From Pseudomonas syringae pv. cilantro (GTDB lineage: Bacteria; Pseudomonadota; Gammaproteobacteria; Pseudomonadales; Pseudomonadaceae), in assembly GCF_001293775.1 (NCBI RefSeq), contig NZ_LGLN01000081.1, forward strand, positions 79,927-128,901: 48,975 bases of DNA, given 5' to 3'. A program made the position numbers and the translations under genes. Below are positions 1-6,938 of the stretch, piece after piece (within the stretch, counting starts at the first letter, position 1; the number at the start of each line of letters is the position of its first letter). The notes beneath the pieces were generated by a model. The model saw only the letters and a list, made by a program, of their open reading frames with translations. It searched no databases and was not told the DNA's origin.

Positions 1-59
1 AGATGGAGCGCGACATTCTGGAAAAGGCGACGGCGTACTTCGCAAAAGCATCCAGCTGA
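1..59 (+). CDS. IS3-family OrfA, C-terminal end (partial)
   Basis: A reading frame entering from the window edge gives MERDILEKATAYFAKASS (from position 3) and stops with TGA at 57-59. An EDILEKATAYFA-type ending is characteristic of the OrfA helix-turn-helix protein of IS3 elements. The run CAAAAG at 43-48 sits near the end of orfA. The orfB frame is open upstream through this point, so a -1 slip on the A-run could give the OrfAB fusion typical of the family. The N-terminal part is outside the window. Confidence 0.8.
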   Translation, partial: MERDILEKATAYFAKASS

Positions 60-103
60 AGTACGCGTTCATCTTTACTCATCGCCGTATCTGGCCTATC
101 GGT

Positions 104-937
104 GTGCAGTGCCGGGTGCTGGGCGTCAGTGCGACCGGCTTTCATTGCCACCAAGCTCGCTGTGCAGTTAATTGCCCTCAACGAGGTTTAAGCGACGCAG
201 CATTGCTCGTCCACATTCGCGCCGCTCATGCCCGCAGTCGTGGCAGCTACGGCTGGCCCAGGATCTGGCACGGTTTGCTGGCTGACGGCGTTCGCGTCGG
301 CAAGGAGCGTGTGCAAAAGCTGATGCAGCTTCATGGTATTTGTGGCAAGGGCAAACGACGTTTCAAAGTGACCACTGATAGCGCTCATGACTTACCCATT
401 TCGGAGAACCTGCTGGATCGCCAGTTCGCCGTGATGGAGCCTGACAGAGCTTGGGTGGGCGACATCACCTACATCCCGACAGATGAGGGCTGGCTGTTTC
501 TGGCGGTAGTGGTAGACCTGTTCAGTCGCCAGATCGTGGGCTGGTCGATGGACGAGCGCATGAAAAGCAGCCTGGTGATTGATGCGTTGCGCATGGCCTG
601 GTTCAAGCGTCATCCACATAAGGCCTCCGGACTGCTGTTTCATAGTGATCGCGGGAGCCAGTACGCCAGCTTTGATTTTCGTCATGTCCTTCAGGGCTAC
701 GGGATTGTCAGCTCGATGAGTCGACGGGGCAATTGCTGGGATAACGCGTGCAGCGAGACCGTGTTTGGCTCGTTGAAGGTGGAACGTCTGCATGGCTTGA
801 AATTCAAAACCCGACGCGCTGCCAAGGACGAGGTCATTAACTGGCTGCTTTGGTACAACCAGGAGCGCCTGCACTCGACGCTTCATTACGTAAGTCCGAT
901 GCAATACGAGCAGAACTGGCAAAGACAACAACCTTAG
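104..937 (+). CDS. IS3-family transposase OrfB (DDE integrase core)
   Basis: This catalyses cutting and joining of the element. Counting from the GTG at 104, the triad is D120 (in WVGDITYIPT), D182 (in FHSDRGSQYAS) and E218 (in WDNACSETVFGSLK), with 35 residues between the second D and the E, as in an intact rve domain. The HTH_21-like region (RGSYGWPRIW) lies near residue 50. The frame stays open upstream to position 2 and reads LKYAFIFTHRRIWPIGVQ before the GTG. The real product therefore probably starts further upstream or is made by -1 frameshifting from orfA. No inactivating change is visible, so the enzyme may be active. Confidence 0.9.
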   Translation: MQCRVLGVSATGFHCHQARCAVNCPQRGLSDAALLVHIRAAHARSRGSYGWPRIWHGLLADGVRVGKERVQKLMQLHGICGKGKRRFKVTTDSAHDLPISENLLDRQFAVMEPDRAWVGDITYIPTDEGWLFLAVVVDLFSRQIVGWSMDERMKSSLVIDALRMAWFKRHPHKASGLLFHSDRGSQYASFDFRHVLQGYGIVSSMSRRGNCWDNACSETVFGSLKVERLHGLKFKTRRAAKDEVINWLLWYNQERLHSTLHYVSPMQYEQNWQRQQP

Positions 938-976
938 ATACTCAACCCCGACGCCGGGTTAAGGGATACGTTTCTC

Positions 977-989
977 GGGGGCAAGGTCA
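977..989 (+). repeat. Right terminal inverted repeat of the IS3-family element
   Basis: GGGGGCAAGGTCA at the point where Rhs homology on the other strand stops. Its complement begins TGACCTTGCCCCC, matching the usual TG-terminal ends of the family. The partner at the left end is outside the window. Confidence 0.7.
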
Positions 990-1411
990 ATCAACACCGG
1001 GTTGTAAGCCCGATACCCATTCCCCAACAGATAATGCCCGGTCACCTGATCACGTCGTTCGCCATTAAACCCCAGCAAACTGGTCAAGCCGCTTTCAGCC
1101 GGATGATGACCGTATGGGCTGTAAGCAATAGGCTCAGTGCCAGCCTTGTCCACAAGCTGCAAAACAGAACGCTGCTGATCGGTCGCCAACAGTGTGGTTT
1201 CCAGCGCACCGTCAACACGCCGTTGCTGGGCCAACAGCAGATCTTCATGCTGAAAGACCGCACGCCGCAGCGCGCCCTGTATCTCGGTCGCCAAACGGTT
1301 CTTCTGATAGAAGCGCTGAATACCCGCCTGGCCATTCGGCATGCTGGAAGCCAGACGGTCCAGTGGGTCGTAACTGTAGCGGCATAACACTGCTTGATTT
1401 GAAGAGGCCAT
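990..1411 (-). pseudogene. Orphan Rhs-core (RHS repeat-associated core) gene, truncated by IS
   Basis: The protein MASSNQAVLCRYSYDPLDRL... continues through QRFYQKNRLATEIQG, the LLATDQQRSVL motif, AYSPYGHHP and LLGFNGERRDQVTGHYLLGNGYRAYNPVL. In the short stand-alone Rhs proteins of Pseudomonas this is the whole core, normally followed by MRFNSPDSLSPFGKGGLNAY and a variable C-terminal toxin. Here the frame passes from YNPVL into IS sequence (IDLAPEKRIP) and stops at 959. The core-closing motif, the toxin tip and any immunity gene are lost. The start is uncertain: the frame is open from 1483, with ATGs at 1426 and 1411; 1411 gives the family-like N terminus. Probably non-functional as a toxin. 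Confidence 0.85.
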
Positions 1412-1500
1412 GGCCAGACGTTCCAAAAGGAATCGGTCTTTAGCATCCGGTAAAACCGCTACACCGCCTACCTCACAGAACTGCTAGGTAAACAGCAAAA

Positions 1501-1535
1501 ACCCCGGAGGGTCGGGACCGTCCGGGGTGTTTTTT
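1501..1535. terminator. Bidirectional terminator after ssuF
   Basis: ACCCCGGA at 1501-1508 pairs perfectly with TCCGGGGT at 1521-1528. A T-run follows on the plus strand (1529-1535), and an A-run precedes it, giving T on the minus strand. It sits 10 nt beyond the ssuF stop, so it most likely ends the ssu transcript. Confidence 0.85.
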
Positions 1536-1544
1536 ACTCATCGT

Positions 1545-1760
1545 TTACAGCTTGGCGATGGAGACTTCGGTCGACTTCACGAAGGCGATCACTTCGCTGC
1601 CTACGACCAGTTCCAGCTCTTTTACCGAGCGGGTGGTGATGACCGAGGTCACGACGCCCGAGGCGGTTTGTACGTCGATTTCCGACAGTACGTCGCCGTG
1701 GACGATTTCCTTGATGGTGCCTTTGAACTGGTTGCGAACGTTGATGGCTTTGATAGTCAT
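1545..1760 (-). CDS. ssuF: Molybdopterin-binding (TOBE) protein SsuF
   Basis: A 71-aa single TOBE/Mop-like domain (MTIKAINVRNQFKGTIKEI...; GVVTSVITTRSVKELELVVGSEVIAFVKSTEV), the molbindin fold that binds molybdate oxyanion. In Pseudomonas it is the last gene of the ssu operon and is needed for growth on sulfonates or aromatic sulfate esters by an unclear mechanism. The ATG at 1758-1760 is preceded by AAGGAA at good spacing; the longer open frame upstream overlaps ssuB and is not credible. It lies 26 nt after ssuB and just before a terminator. Confidence 0.9.
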   Translation of the reverse strand: MTIKAINVRNQFKGTIKEIVHGDVLSEIDVQTASGVVTSVITTRSVKELELVVGSEVIAFVKSTEVSIAKL

Positions 1761-1786
1761 GGCGTGTCTTCCTTTGAGGATCAGGG

Positions 1787-2599
1787 TTAATTTGCCCAGC
1801 GCAGTTGCGTGGGCAGTGGCGAAAATGGTTCGGGGTCGGGTGGCGAACCGGGGAGTGCCAGCACGCGGTTGAGCACTTCGGCTTCCAGCGCCGCAAGACG
1901 ATGCGAGCCGCGGGCGCGTGGACGAGGCAGATCGACCAACAGGTCCAGGCCTATCTGGCCTTCTTCGATCAGGATCACGCGGTCGGCAATCGCAACGGCC
2001 TCGCTGACATCGTGGGTGACCAGCAGCACGGTGAAGCCGTACTGGCCCCACAGCTTTTCGATCAGTTGCTGCATTTCGATTCGTGTCAGCGCATCCAACG
2101 CGCCCAATGGTTCGTCGAGCAACAGCAGGCGTGGCTTGTGAATCAGCGCGCGAGCCAGTGCAACACGTTGCTTCTGGCCACCGGACAACGCCGCCGGCCA
2201 CTCGTTGGCACGTTCAGCCAACCCGACGGCCTCAAGCGCTTCGAGTGCCTGCGGTCGCCAGTTGCCACCGAGGCCCAGGCCGACGTTGTCGATGATCTTC
2301 TTCCAGGGCAGCAAGCGCGCCTCCTGAAACATAAGGCGCGTGTCTTCGCGGGCATCGTCCAGCGGCGCAGAGCCTGCGAGCAACTGGCCCTCGGTTGGCT
2401 TGTCGAGACCGGCAAGCAGGCGCAGCAAGGTACTTTTGCCGCAGCCACTGCGGCCGACAATAGCAACGAACTGACCGGCCGGAATGTGCAGGTCAATGTC
2501 CTTGAGCACTTCGCGGGAGCCAAAAGCCTTTTTCAGGTTTTGCACCGCCAGCGGGATACCGCGCAGCAAGTGCGGGGGTTGCTGTTTCAGACTGGTCAT
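1787..2599 (-). CDS. ssuB: Aliphatic sulfonate ABC transporter ATP-binding protein
   Basis: A 270-aa cytoplasmic ATPase of the nitrate/sulfonate/taurine family that powers sulfonate import. Walker A is GRSGCGKST (about residues 49-57), the Q-loop is MFQEARLLPW, the signature is LSGGQKQRV, Walker B is LLLLDEPLGALD, and the H-loop is VTHDVSEAV. The EARLLPW after the Q-loop is typical of SsuB/TauB. Its start overlaps the ssuC stop by 4 nt (2596-2599), so the two are probably translationally coupled. Length is usual. Confidence 0.93.
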   Translation of the reverse strand: MTSLKQQPPHLLRGIPLAVQNLKKAFGSREVLKDIDLHIPAGQFVAIVGRSGCGKSTLLRLLAGLDKPTEGQLLAGSAPLDDAREDTRLMFQEARLLPWKKIIDNVGLGLGGNWRPQALEALEAVGLAERANEWPAALSGGQKQRVALARALIHKPRLLLLDEPLGALDALTRIEMQQLIEKLWGQYGFTVLLVTHDVSEAVAIADRVILIEEGQIGLDLLVDLPRPRARGSHRLAALEAEVLNRVLALPGSPPDPEPFSPLPTQLRWAN

Positions 2600-3393
2600 G
2601 CGGCACCGCCTTTGCTCGTTTGATAGGCCGGATGCCAGCGCAGGCAGACACGTTCAAGGCCGCGCGCCGCCAGATCGGCCAGCTTGCCGAGAACGGCGTA
2701 TAGCACGATGGCCAGCACCACGATGTCGGTTTGCAAAAACTCCCCGGCATTCATTGCCAGGTAGCCAATACCGGAGCTGGCAGAAATGGTTTCCGCCACG
2801 ATCAGCGTCAGCCACATGAAGCCCAGCGCAAAACGCACGCCGACCAGAATCGAGGGCATGGCACCCGGCAGGATCACGTGCCGAAACAGGCTGAAGCCTG
2901 ACAGGCCATAGCTGCGCGACATTTCTACCAGCGCCGGATCGATGTTGCGGATGCCGTGATAGGTGTTCAGGTAAATCGGAAACAGGGTGCCCAGCGCGAC
3001 CAGAAATATCTTGGCGGTCTCGTCGATGCCGAACCACAGGATGACCAGTGGAATCAGCGCCAGGTGCGGCACGTTACGGATCATCTGTACCGAGCTGTCC
3101 AGCAGGCGCTCGCCCCATTTGCTCAGGCCAGTGATAAAGCCCAGTGCCAGCCCGATGCCGCCGCCGATGGCAAAGCCGATCCCGGCGCGCCAGCCGCTGA
3201 TTGCCAGGTGTGTCCAGATTTCGCCACTGGCCACCAGATTGACACCCGCCTCAATGACGGCGCTGGGTGCTGGCAGGATGCGTGTGGACAGCCAGCCGGC
3301 ACTGACCGACAGTTGCCAGACCGCCAGCAGCAGAACCGGAAGTGCCCAGGGCGCCAGCCGATGAACGATGCGTTGTGAAGCGCTGAGGCTCAT
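2596..3393 (-). CDS. ssuC: Aliphatic sulfonate ABC transporter permease
   Basis: A 265-aa inner-membrane permease with about six hydrophobic segments. The BPD_transp_1 EAA loop is seen as EMSRSYGLSGFSLFRHVILPGAMPSILVGVR. The start at 3393 (MSLSASQRIVHRL) is chosen because GAGGAG lies just upstream; the longer frame to 3471 runs back into ssuA. Only 28 nt separate it from ssuA. In the pseudomonad ssuEADCBF order the monooxygenase gene ssuD would sit exactly here, and it is absent. Confidence 0.92.
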   Translation of the reverse strand: MSLSASQRIVHRLAPWALPVLLLAVWQLSVSAGWLSTRILPAPSAVIEAGVNLVASGEIWTHLAISGWRAGIGFAIGGGIGLALGFITGLSKWGERLLDSSVQMIRNVPHLALIPLVILWFGIDETAKIFLVALGTLFPIYLNTYHGIRNIDPALVEMSRSYGLSGFSLFRHVILPGAMPSILVGVRFALGFMWLTLIVAETISASSGIGYLAMNAGEFLQTDIVVLAIVLYAVLGKLADLAARGLERVCLRWHPAYQTSKGGAA

Positions 3394-3421
3394 GGAGTTT
3401 TCTCCTCGAAGGGCCTGTTGA

Positions 3422-4387
3422 TCACTGTGCCTGGGCCACAGCAGCAGGTGGCGTCCAGACCACATCAGCAATGCTGAGCGGCTTGGGAATCAGTTTGAGC
3501 TGGTAGAAGGTGTCAGCGATTTTCTGCTGCGCTGCCACGACTGGCGGTGTCATGAACAGCGCACCGTAGCCTTGACGTTTAACCGAGGTCAGGGTGATAT
3601 CGGCAGGTAGACCTAGCAACGGCGCGACCTGTCTGGTCACTTCTTCCGGGTGGGCCTTGGACCATTCGCCAACCGCGCGGACTTCTTCGATCAACGCCTG
3701 AATCACTTTCGGATTCTTCTGCGCGTAAGGTTTGGTCGCCAGATAGAACTGATGGTTGTCGACGATGCCGGTGCCGTCTTTCAACGTGCGCGCCTGCAAT
3801 TGCTGTTCAGCCGCAGCCTGGTACGGGTCCCAGATAACCCAGGCGTCCACACTGCCACGCTCGAAAGCGGCACGCGCATCCGCTGGCGGCAGGAACACGG
3901 TCTGGATATCGGTGTATTTGAGGCCTGCGTCTTCCAGCGCTTTCACCAGCAGGTAGTGAACGTTCGAGCCTTTGTTGAGGACGACTTTCTTGCCTTTCAG
4001 ATCCTTGACCGAGGTGATCGGTGAATCCTTGGGCACCAGAATCGCTTCGCTGGTCGGGGCTGGCGGCTCGTAGGCGACATACAGCAGATCGGCGCCCGCT
4101 GCCTGAGCGAAAACCGGAGGCGTTTCACCCGTCACACCAAAATCGATCGAGCCTACGTTCAGGCCTTCAAGCAACTGCGGGCCGCCCGGGAATTCGGTCC
4201 ACTGCACGTTGACGCCCTGCTCGGCCAGGCGCTTTTCCAGCGAACCCTTGGCTTTGAGCAAGACCAGCGTGCCGTATTTCTGATAACCGATGCGCAGGTC
4301 TTCGGCCTGAGCCTGCGTGACCGCCCCAAGGGCGACTGCAGCAGCAAACAGCGCAACAAGGCCTCGACGCAAGATGACAGTGCGCAT
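3422..4387 (-). CDS. ssuA: Sulfonate ABC transporter periplasmic binding protein
   Basis: 321 aa with a Sec signal peptide (LVALFAAAVALGAVTQAQA-EDLRIG) followed by an SsuA/ThiY-type periplasmic fold: LRIGYQKYGTLVLLKAKG, WTEFPGGPQLLEGLNVGSIDFGVTGETPPVFAQAAG. This is the known signature of aliphatic sulfonate binding proteins. It delivers the ligand to SsuC. AAGGAG lies 7 nt before the ATG at 4387. It is the first gene of the transporter unit; the 385-bp upstream gap holds an AT-rich segment with a palindrome and a repeat element. A preference for taurine, alkanesulfonates or sulfate esters cannot be read from sequence. Confidence 0.9.
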   Translation of the reverse strand: MRTVILRRGLVALFAAAVALGAVTQAQAEDLRIGYQKYGTLVLLKAKGSLEKRLAEQGVNVQWTEFPGGPQLLEGLNVGSIDFGVTGETPPVFAQAAGADLLYVAYEPPAPTSEAILVPKDSPITSVKDLKGKKVVLNKGSNVHYLLVKALEDAGLKYTDIQTVFLPPADARAAFERGSVDAWVIWDPYQAAAEQQLQARTLKDGTGIVDNHQFYLATKPYAQKNPKVIQALIEEVRAVGEWSKAHPEEVTRQVAPLLGLPADITLTSVKRQGYGALFMTPPVVAAQQKIADTFYQLKLIPKPLSIADVVWTPPAAVAQAQ

Positions 4388-4508
4388 ATGCGCTCCTTTA
4401 CCGGGTATTGGGTAGTGCCTGTTCAGCCAGTCACAGACGAACGAGGCGGGAATAGGGACGACCTTAACAGCAGTTTTTTATATCTATAAATCTTATTTAT
4501 TAATTTAG

Positions 4509-4535
4509 TTATTCCATAAATGAATATGCGAATAA
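4509..4535 (-). promoter_or_regulatory. Palindrome TTATTC-N15-GAATAA upstream of ssuA
   Basis: Perfect 6-bp arms (4509-4514 and 4530-4535) lie in an AT-rich stretch about 120-150 bp before ssuA. Position, base composition and the ATTC/GAAT arms resemble sites bound by CysB-type LysR regulators of sulfur starvation genes. The lsfA upstream region also has spaced ATTC elements. Assignment to CysB is an inference. Confidence 0.35.
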
Positions 4536-4586
4536 TCGCTCTCACGCTTTGCATCCAGCCTTGAACAGGCAATTGCGCGCAGATTT

Positions 4587-4690
4587 GTGACGCAGAGCGT
4601 CACCCAGAGCAGTCCTGCGCTGAGGCGTGAGGAACAATCATCTCGACTGTCGTGCGACGCTCTGCGTCCGACCCAGGTAGTCATGCGCTG
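4587..4690. repeat. Intergenic repeat element (P. syringae-type palindromic unit)
   Basis: The perfect inverted repeat GTGACGC-AGA-GCGTCAC (4587-4603) is followed by a second, related unit, GCGACGCTCTGCGTCCGAC, near 4656-4674. Units built on GACGCAGAGCGTC are, as far as I know, scattered through intergenic spaces of P. syringae genomes. The rest of the 4388-4772 gap contains the AT-rich ssuA upstream region and the lsfA terminator; no gene is seen. Confidence 0.55.
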
Positions 4691-4721
4691 AATTGAACGA
4701 GAGGTGTTCGGGGGTGCATAA

Positions 4722-4743
4722 AAAAGGGCCGATAAATCGGCCC
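4722..4743 (-). terminator. Rho-independent terminator of lsfA
   Basis: GGGCCGAT-AA-ATCGGCCC (4726-4743), a perfect 8-bp stem with an A-run on its left that reads as a U-tract on the minus strand. It lies 29 nt after the lsfA stop, so lsfA and ssuA are probably separate transcripts. Confidence 0.85.
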
Positions 4744-4772
4744 GAATAACCCCACACTTGGTAGATCGGAAA

Positions 4773-5411
4773 TCAGCGGTTTGGCTGCGGCGTCAGGCGC
4801 AGGTATGGCGTGACGGCTTTGTAGCCTTTGGGGAAGCGTTCTTTGATCTCGGCTTCGTCCTTGATCGACGGCACGATCACTACATCATCGCCATCTACCC
4901 AGTTGGCAGGCGTGGCAACCTTGTAGTTGTCGGTCAGTTGCAAGGAGTCGATGACGCGCAGAATTTCGTGAAAATTACGCCCGGTGCTGGCCGGATAGGT
5001 AATGGTCAGGCGCACTTTCTTGTTCGGATCGATGACGAACAGCGAGCGAACGGTCAGTGTGTCATTGGCATTGGGATGAATCAGGTCGTACAGGTCGGAA
5101 ACCTTGCGATCCGCGTCGGCCAGAATGGGGAAGTTGACCTGGGTGTTTTGAGTGCTGTTGATGTCGTCGATCCACTTGATGTGCGAATCCACCGGGTCTA
5201 CCGACAGCGCAATCGCCTTGACGCCGCGCTTGGCAAACTCGTCTTTCAATTTGGCAGTGAAGCCCAACTCGGTGGTGCAAACAGGCGTGAAGTCTGCCGG
5301 GTGGGAAAACAAAACGCCCCAGCTGTCGCCGAGCCACTCATGGAAACGGATACGACCTTCGCTGGATTCCTGCTCGAAGTCCGGGGCAATGTCGCCAAGT
5401 CGCAGTGTCAT
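4773..5411 (-). CDS. lsfA: 1-Cys peroxiredoxin LsfA
   Basis: A 212-aa Prx6-type thiol peroxidase that reduces H2O2 and organic peroxides. The peroxidatic cysteine is C45 in HPADFTPVCTTELG. Further family marks are ALSVDPVDSHIKWIDDI and the DSLQLTDNYKVATPANW region of the C-terminal domain. No resolving cysteine is evident, as in 1-Cys enzymes. The start at 5411 (MTLRLGDIAPDF) has AGGAG 8 nt upstream; the longer frame to 5456 adds a non-family extension. In other Pseudomonas lsfA is induced by sulfate starvation and lies next to ssu genes, as here. It is followed by its own terminator. Confidence 0.93.
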   Translation of the reverse strand: MTLRLGDIAPDFEQESSEGRIRFHEWLGDSWGVLFSHPADFTPVCTTELGFTAKLKDEFAKRGVKAIALSVDPVDSHIKWIDDINSTQNTQVNFPILADADRKVSDLYDLIHPNANDTLTVRSLFVIDPNKKVRLTITYPASTGRNFHEILRVIDSLQLTDNYKVATPANWVDGDDVVIVPSIKDEAEIKERFPKGYKAVTPYLRLTPQPNR

Positions 5412-5536
5412 GGTGTTGCTCCTGGTCATGTTCGGGATGTCGTGCTCTGACCTCACTGTGCGCTTGAATGCGAAAAATCAAAAAGAATTAATAATCACTG
5501 CCATATACCCATCGGGCATATCAAAAAAAAGATAAA

Positions 5537-5560
5537 AGAAACCCCGCGCAGGGCGGGGTT
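5537..5560 (-). terminator. Terminator of the OprD-family porin gene
   Basis: AACCCCGC (5540-5547) pairs with GCGGGGTT (5553-5560); the A-rich 5524-5539 gives a U-rich tail on the minus strand. It lies 20 nt after the porin stop and just upstream of lsfA. Confidence 0.8.
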
Positions 5561-5579
5561 CCTTTGAGCATCAATACAC

Positions 5580-6938
5580 TTACATGAAGTTGTAGGTGTA
5601 GTTGAAGATCAGACGCGTTTGATCGGTGTTGGTCGAGTTGTTCAGGTCGCCATCGGCGCGGTAGGTACCGTGACGCAAGGTAGTACCGAAGCCCTTCATT
5701 GGACCGCTCTGGATCACGTAGTCAACGCGCATGTCGGTTTCCCACTCGGAGTACTCTTCGTTACCGGTAGTACGGTCACGAATGTCGTCTGCGTGCAGGT
5801 AGGCAACAGCTGCTTTCAGGCCTGGAACGCCCAGTTTGGCGAAGTCATACGAGTACTGACCGAAGGTGGTGTTTTCACCGGCGCGGTTAAAGCCGTTGAT
5901 CATCGAGTCAGTGAACAGGTAGAAGCTCGAACCGCCGTTGCCTTCAAGGCCAGTACGGGTGGTGCCGTCTTTGGTGACGTTACCCTGGTTCAGGAAAACC
6001 ATACCGCCGTCATCGCCAATCTGCTGATGACCAACCATGAGCGCATGGCCACCCAAGGCGTAGGTGAACATGGCAGACCAGGTGGAGTTGTCCACTTCGC
6101 CAGCGTTTTTGGCATAACCGTTGTTGTTGTTGAAACGGTAGCCAGTCGCGGCGTCGCTGTTTTTGCCGTCAGAGCTGCTGTTGAAATAACGCAGGTCAGT
6201 CTTGAAGGACTGGTTGTCGCTGATCGGGTAAACATGAACCAGACCCAGGAAGTGCTGCTTGTAGAAGTCTTCCAGGTTGGCGTAGTAGTACTGCAAGGTC
6301 AGGTCTTTGGTGACTTTCCAGTCAGCACCGGCGAAGCGGAACTGATCGCTGGTCTGCGAAGCGCCGGCAATGGACAGGTCAGTCCAGTTGCTCGAAGCAC
6401 GGCCGATGGACTTGTCCAGCTGGCCAGCAGTGAAGGTCACGTTGTCCAGATCTTTGGAAGTCAGGATGCCGCCCTGGAAAGCCTGAGGCAGAAGACGACC
6501 GTCGTTGCTGACCAGAATCGGCAGGTTAGGTGCCAGTGCGTTACCGACTTTCAGCTCGGTTTTCGAGAAGCGTACTTTACCGTTGGCGCCCAGACGGCTC
6601 CACTCGTTGACAGCAGAACCGTCGCTGTCGGTAGGCAGAATGCCGCCATTGAGTGCAGCAGAATGGTTGCCACGACCGCCATCAAGATGAACACCGACCA
6701 GACCTTGAAGGTCCAGACCAAAGCCGACAGTGCCTTGGGTGAAGCCCGACAGGTAGTCGAATTTCAGGCCAGTGGCTGTCTCACGGTTGTTGTGAGTGGT
6801 GCCTTCGCGGAAATCATTGTCAAAATACAGGGTACGAGAACTGACGGACGCTTTACTGTCTTCCAGGAAACCAGCTGCGCTGGCCTGCTGAGCCAATACA
6901 CCGACAGTGACGGCCAAAGCCAGGGTGGACTTCTTCAT
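5580..6938 (-). CDS. OprD-family outer-membrane porin
   Basis: 452 aa. The signal peptide MKKSTLALAVTVGVLAQQASA is followed by AGFLEDSKASVSSRTLYFDNDFRE, the standard start of OprD/OpdX barrels. The rest is alternating amphipathic beta segments with glycine and aromatic residues (QYYYANLEDFYKQHFLGLVH, FGQYSYDFAKLGVPGLKAAVAYLHADD) and ends with a barrel-type YNYTYNFM. The family forms 18-strand substrate-selective channels for amino acids, peptides and aromatic or aliphatic acids. Its position next to ssu and lsfA suggests an outer-membrane entry route for organosulfur compounds, but this is inference. Followed by its own terminator. Confidence 0.9.
   Translation of the reverse strand: MKKSTLALAVTVGVLAQQASAAGFLEDSKASVSSRTLYFDNDFREGTTHNNRETATGLKFDYLSGFTQGTVGFGLDLQGLVGVHLDGGRGNHSAALNGGILPTDSDGSAVNEWSRLGANGKVRFSKTELKVGNALAPNLPILVSNDGRLLPQAFQGGILTSKDLDNVTFTAGQLDKSIGRASSNWTDLSIAGASQTSDQFRFAGADWKVTKDLTLQYYYANLEDFYKQHFLGLVHVYPISDNQSFKTDLRYFNSSSDGKNSDAATGYRFNNNNGYAKNAGEVDNSTWSAMFTYALGGHALMVGHQQIGDDGGMVFLNQGNVTKDGTTRTGLEGNGGSSFYLFTDSMINGFNRAGENTTFGQYSYDFAKLGVPGLKAAVAYLHADDIRDRTTGNEEYSEWETDMRVDYVIQSGPMKGFGTTLRHGTYRADGDLNNSTNTDQTRLIFNYTYNFM

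Larger units (their letters stand above)
1..989 (+). mobile_element. IS3-family insertion sequence, right part only
   Basis: The left end lies outside the window. What is seen is the last codons of orfA, a complete orfB transposase with a DD(35)E triad, a short inverted repeat at 944-960 (AACCC/GGGTT) and a right terminus reading GGGGGCAAGGTCA at 977-989. That is the outward form of TGACCTTGCCCCC, the kind of TG...CA terminus known for IS3-family elements. The boundary at 989 is supported from outside: reading leftward on the minus strand, an Rhs-core frame matches the family up to YNPVL and turns into unrelated sequence exactly at this point. Target duplication cannot be checked because the left junction is absent. 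Confidence 0.85.
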
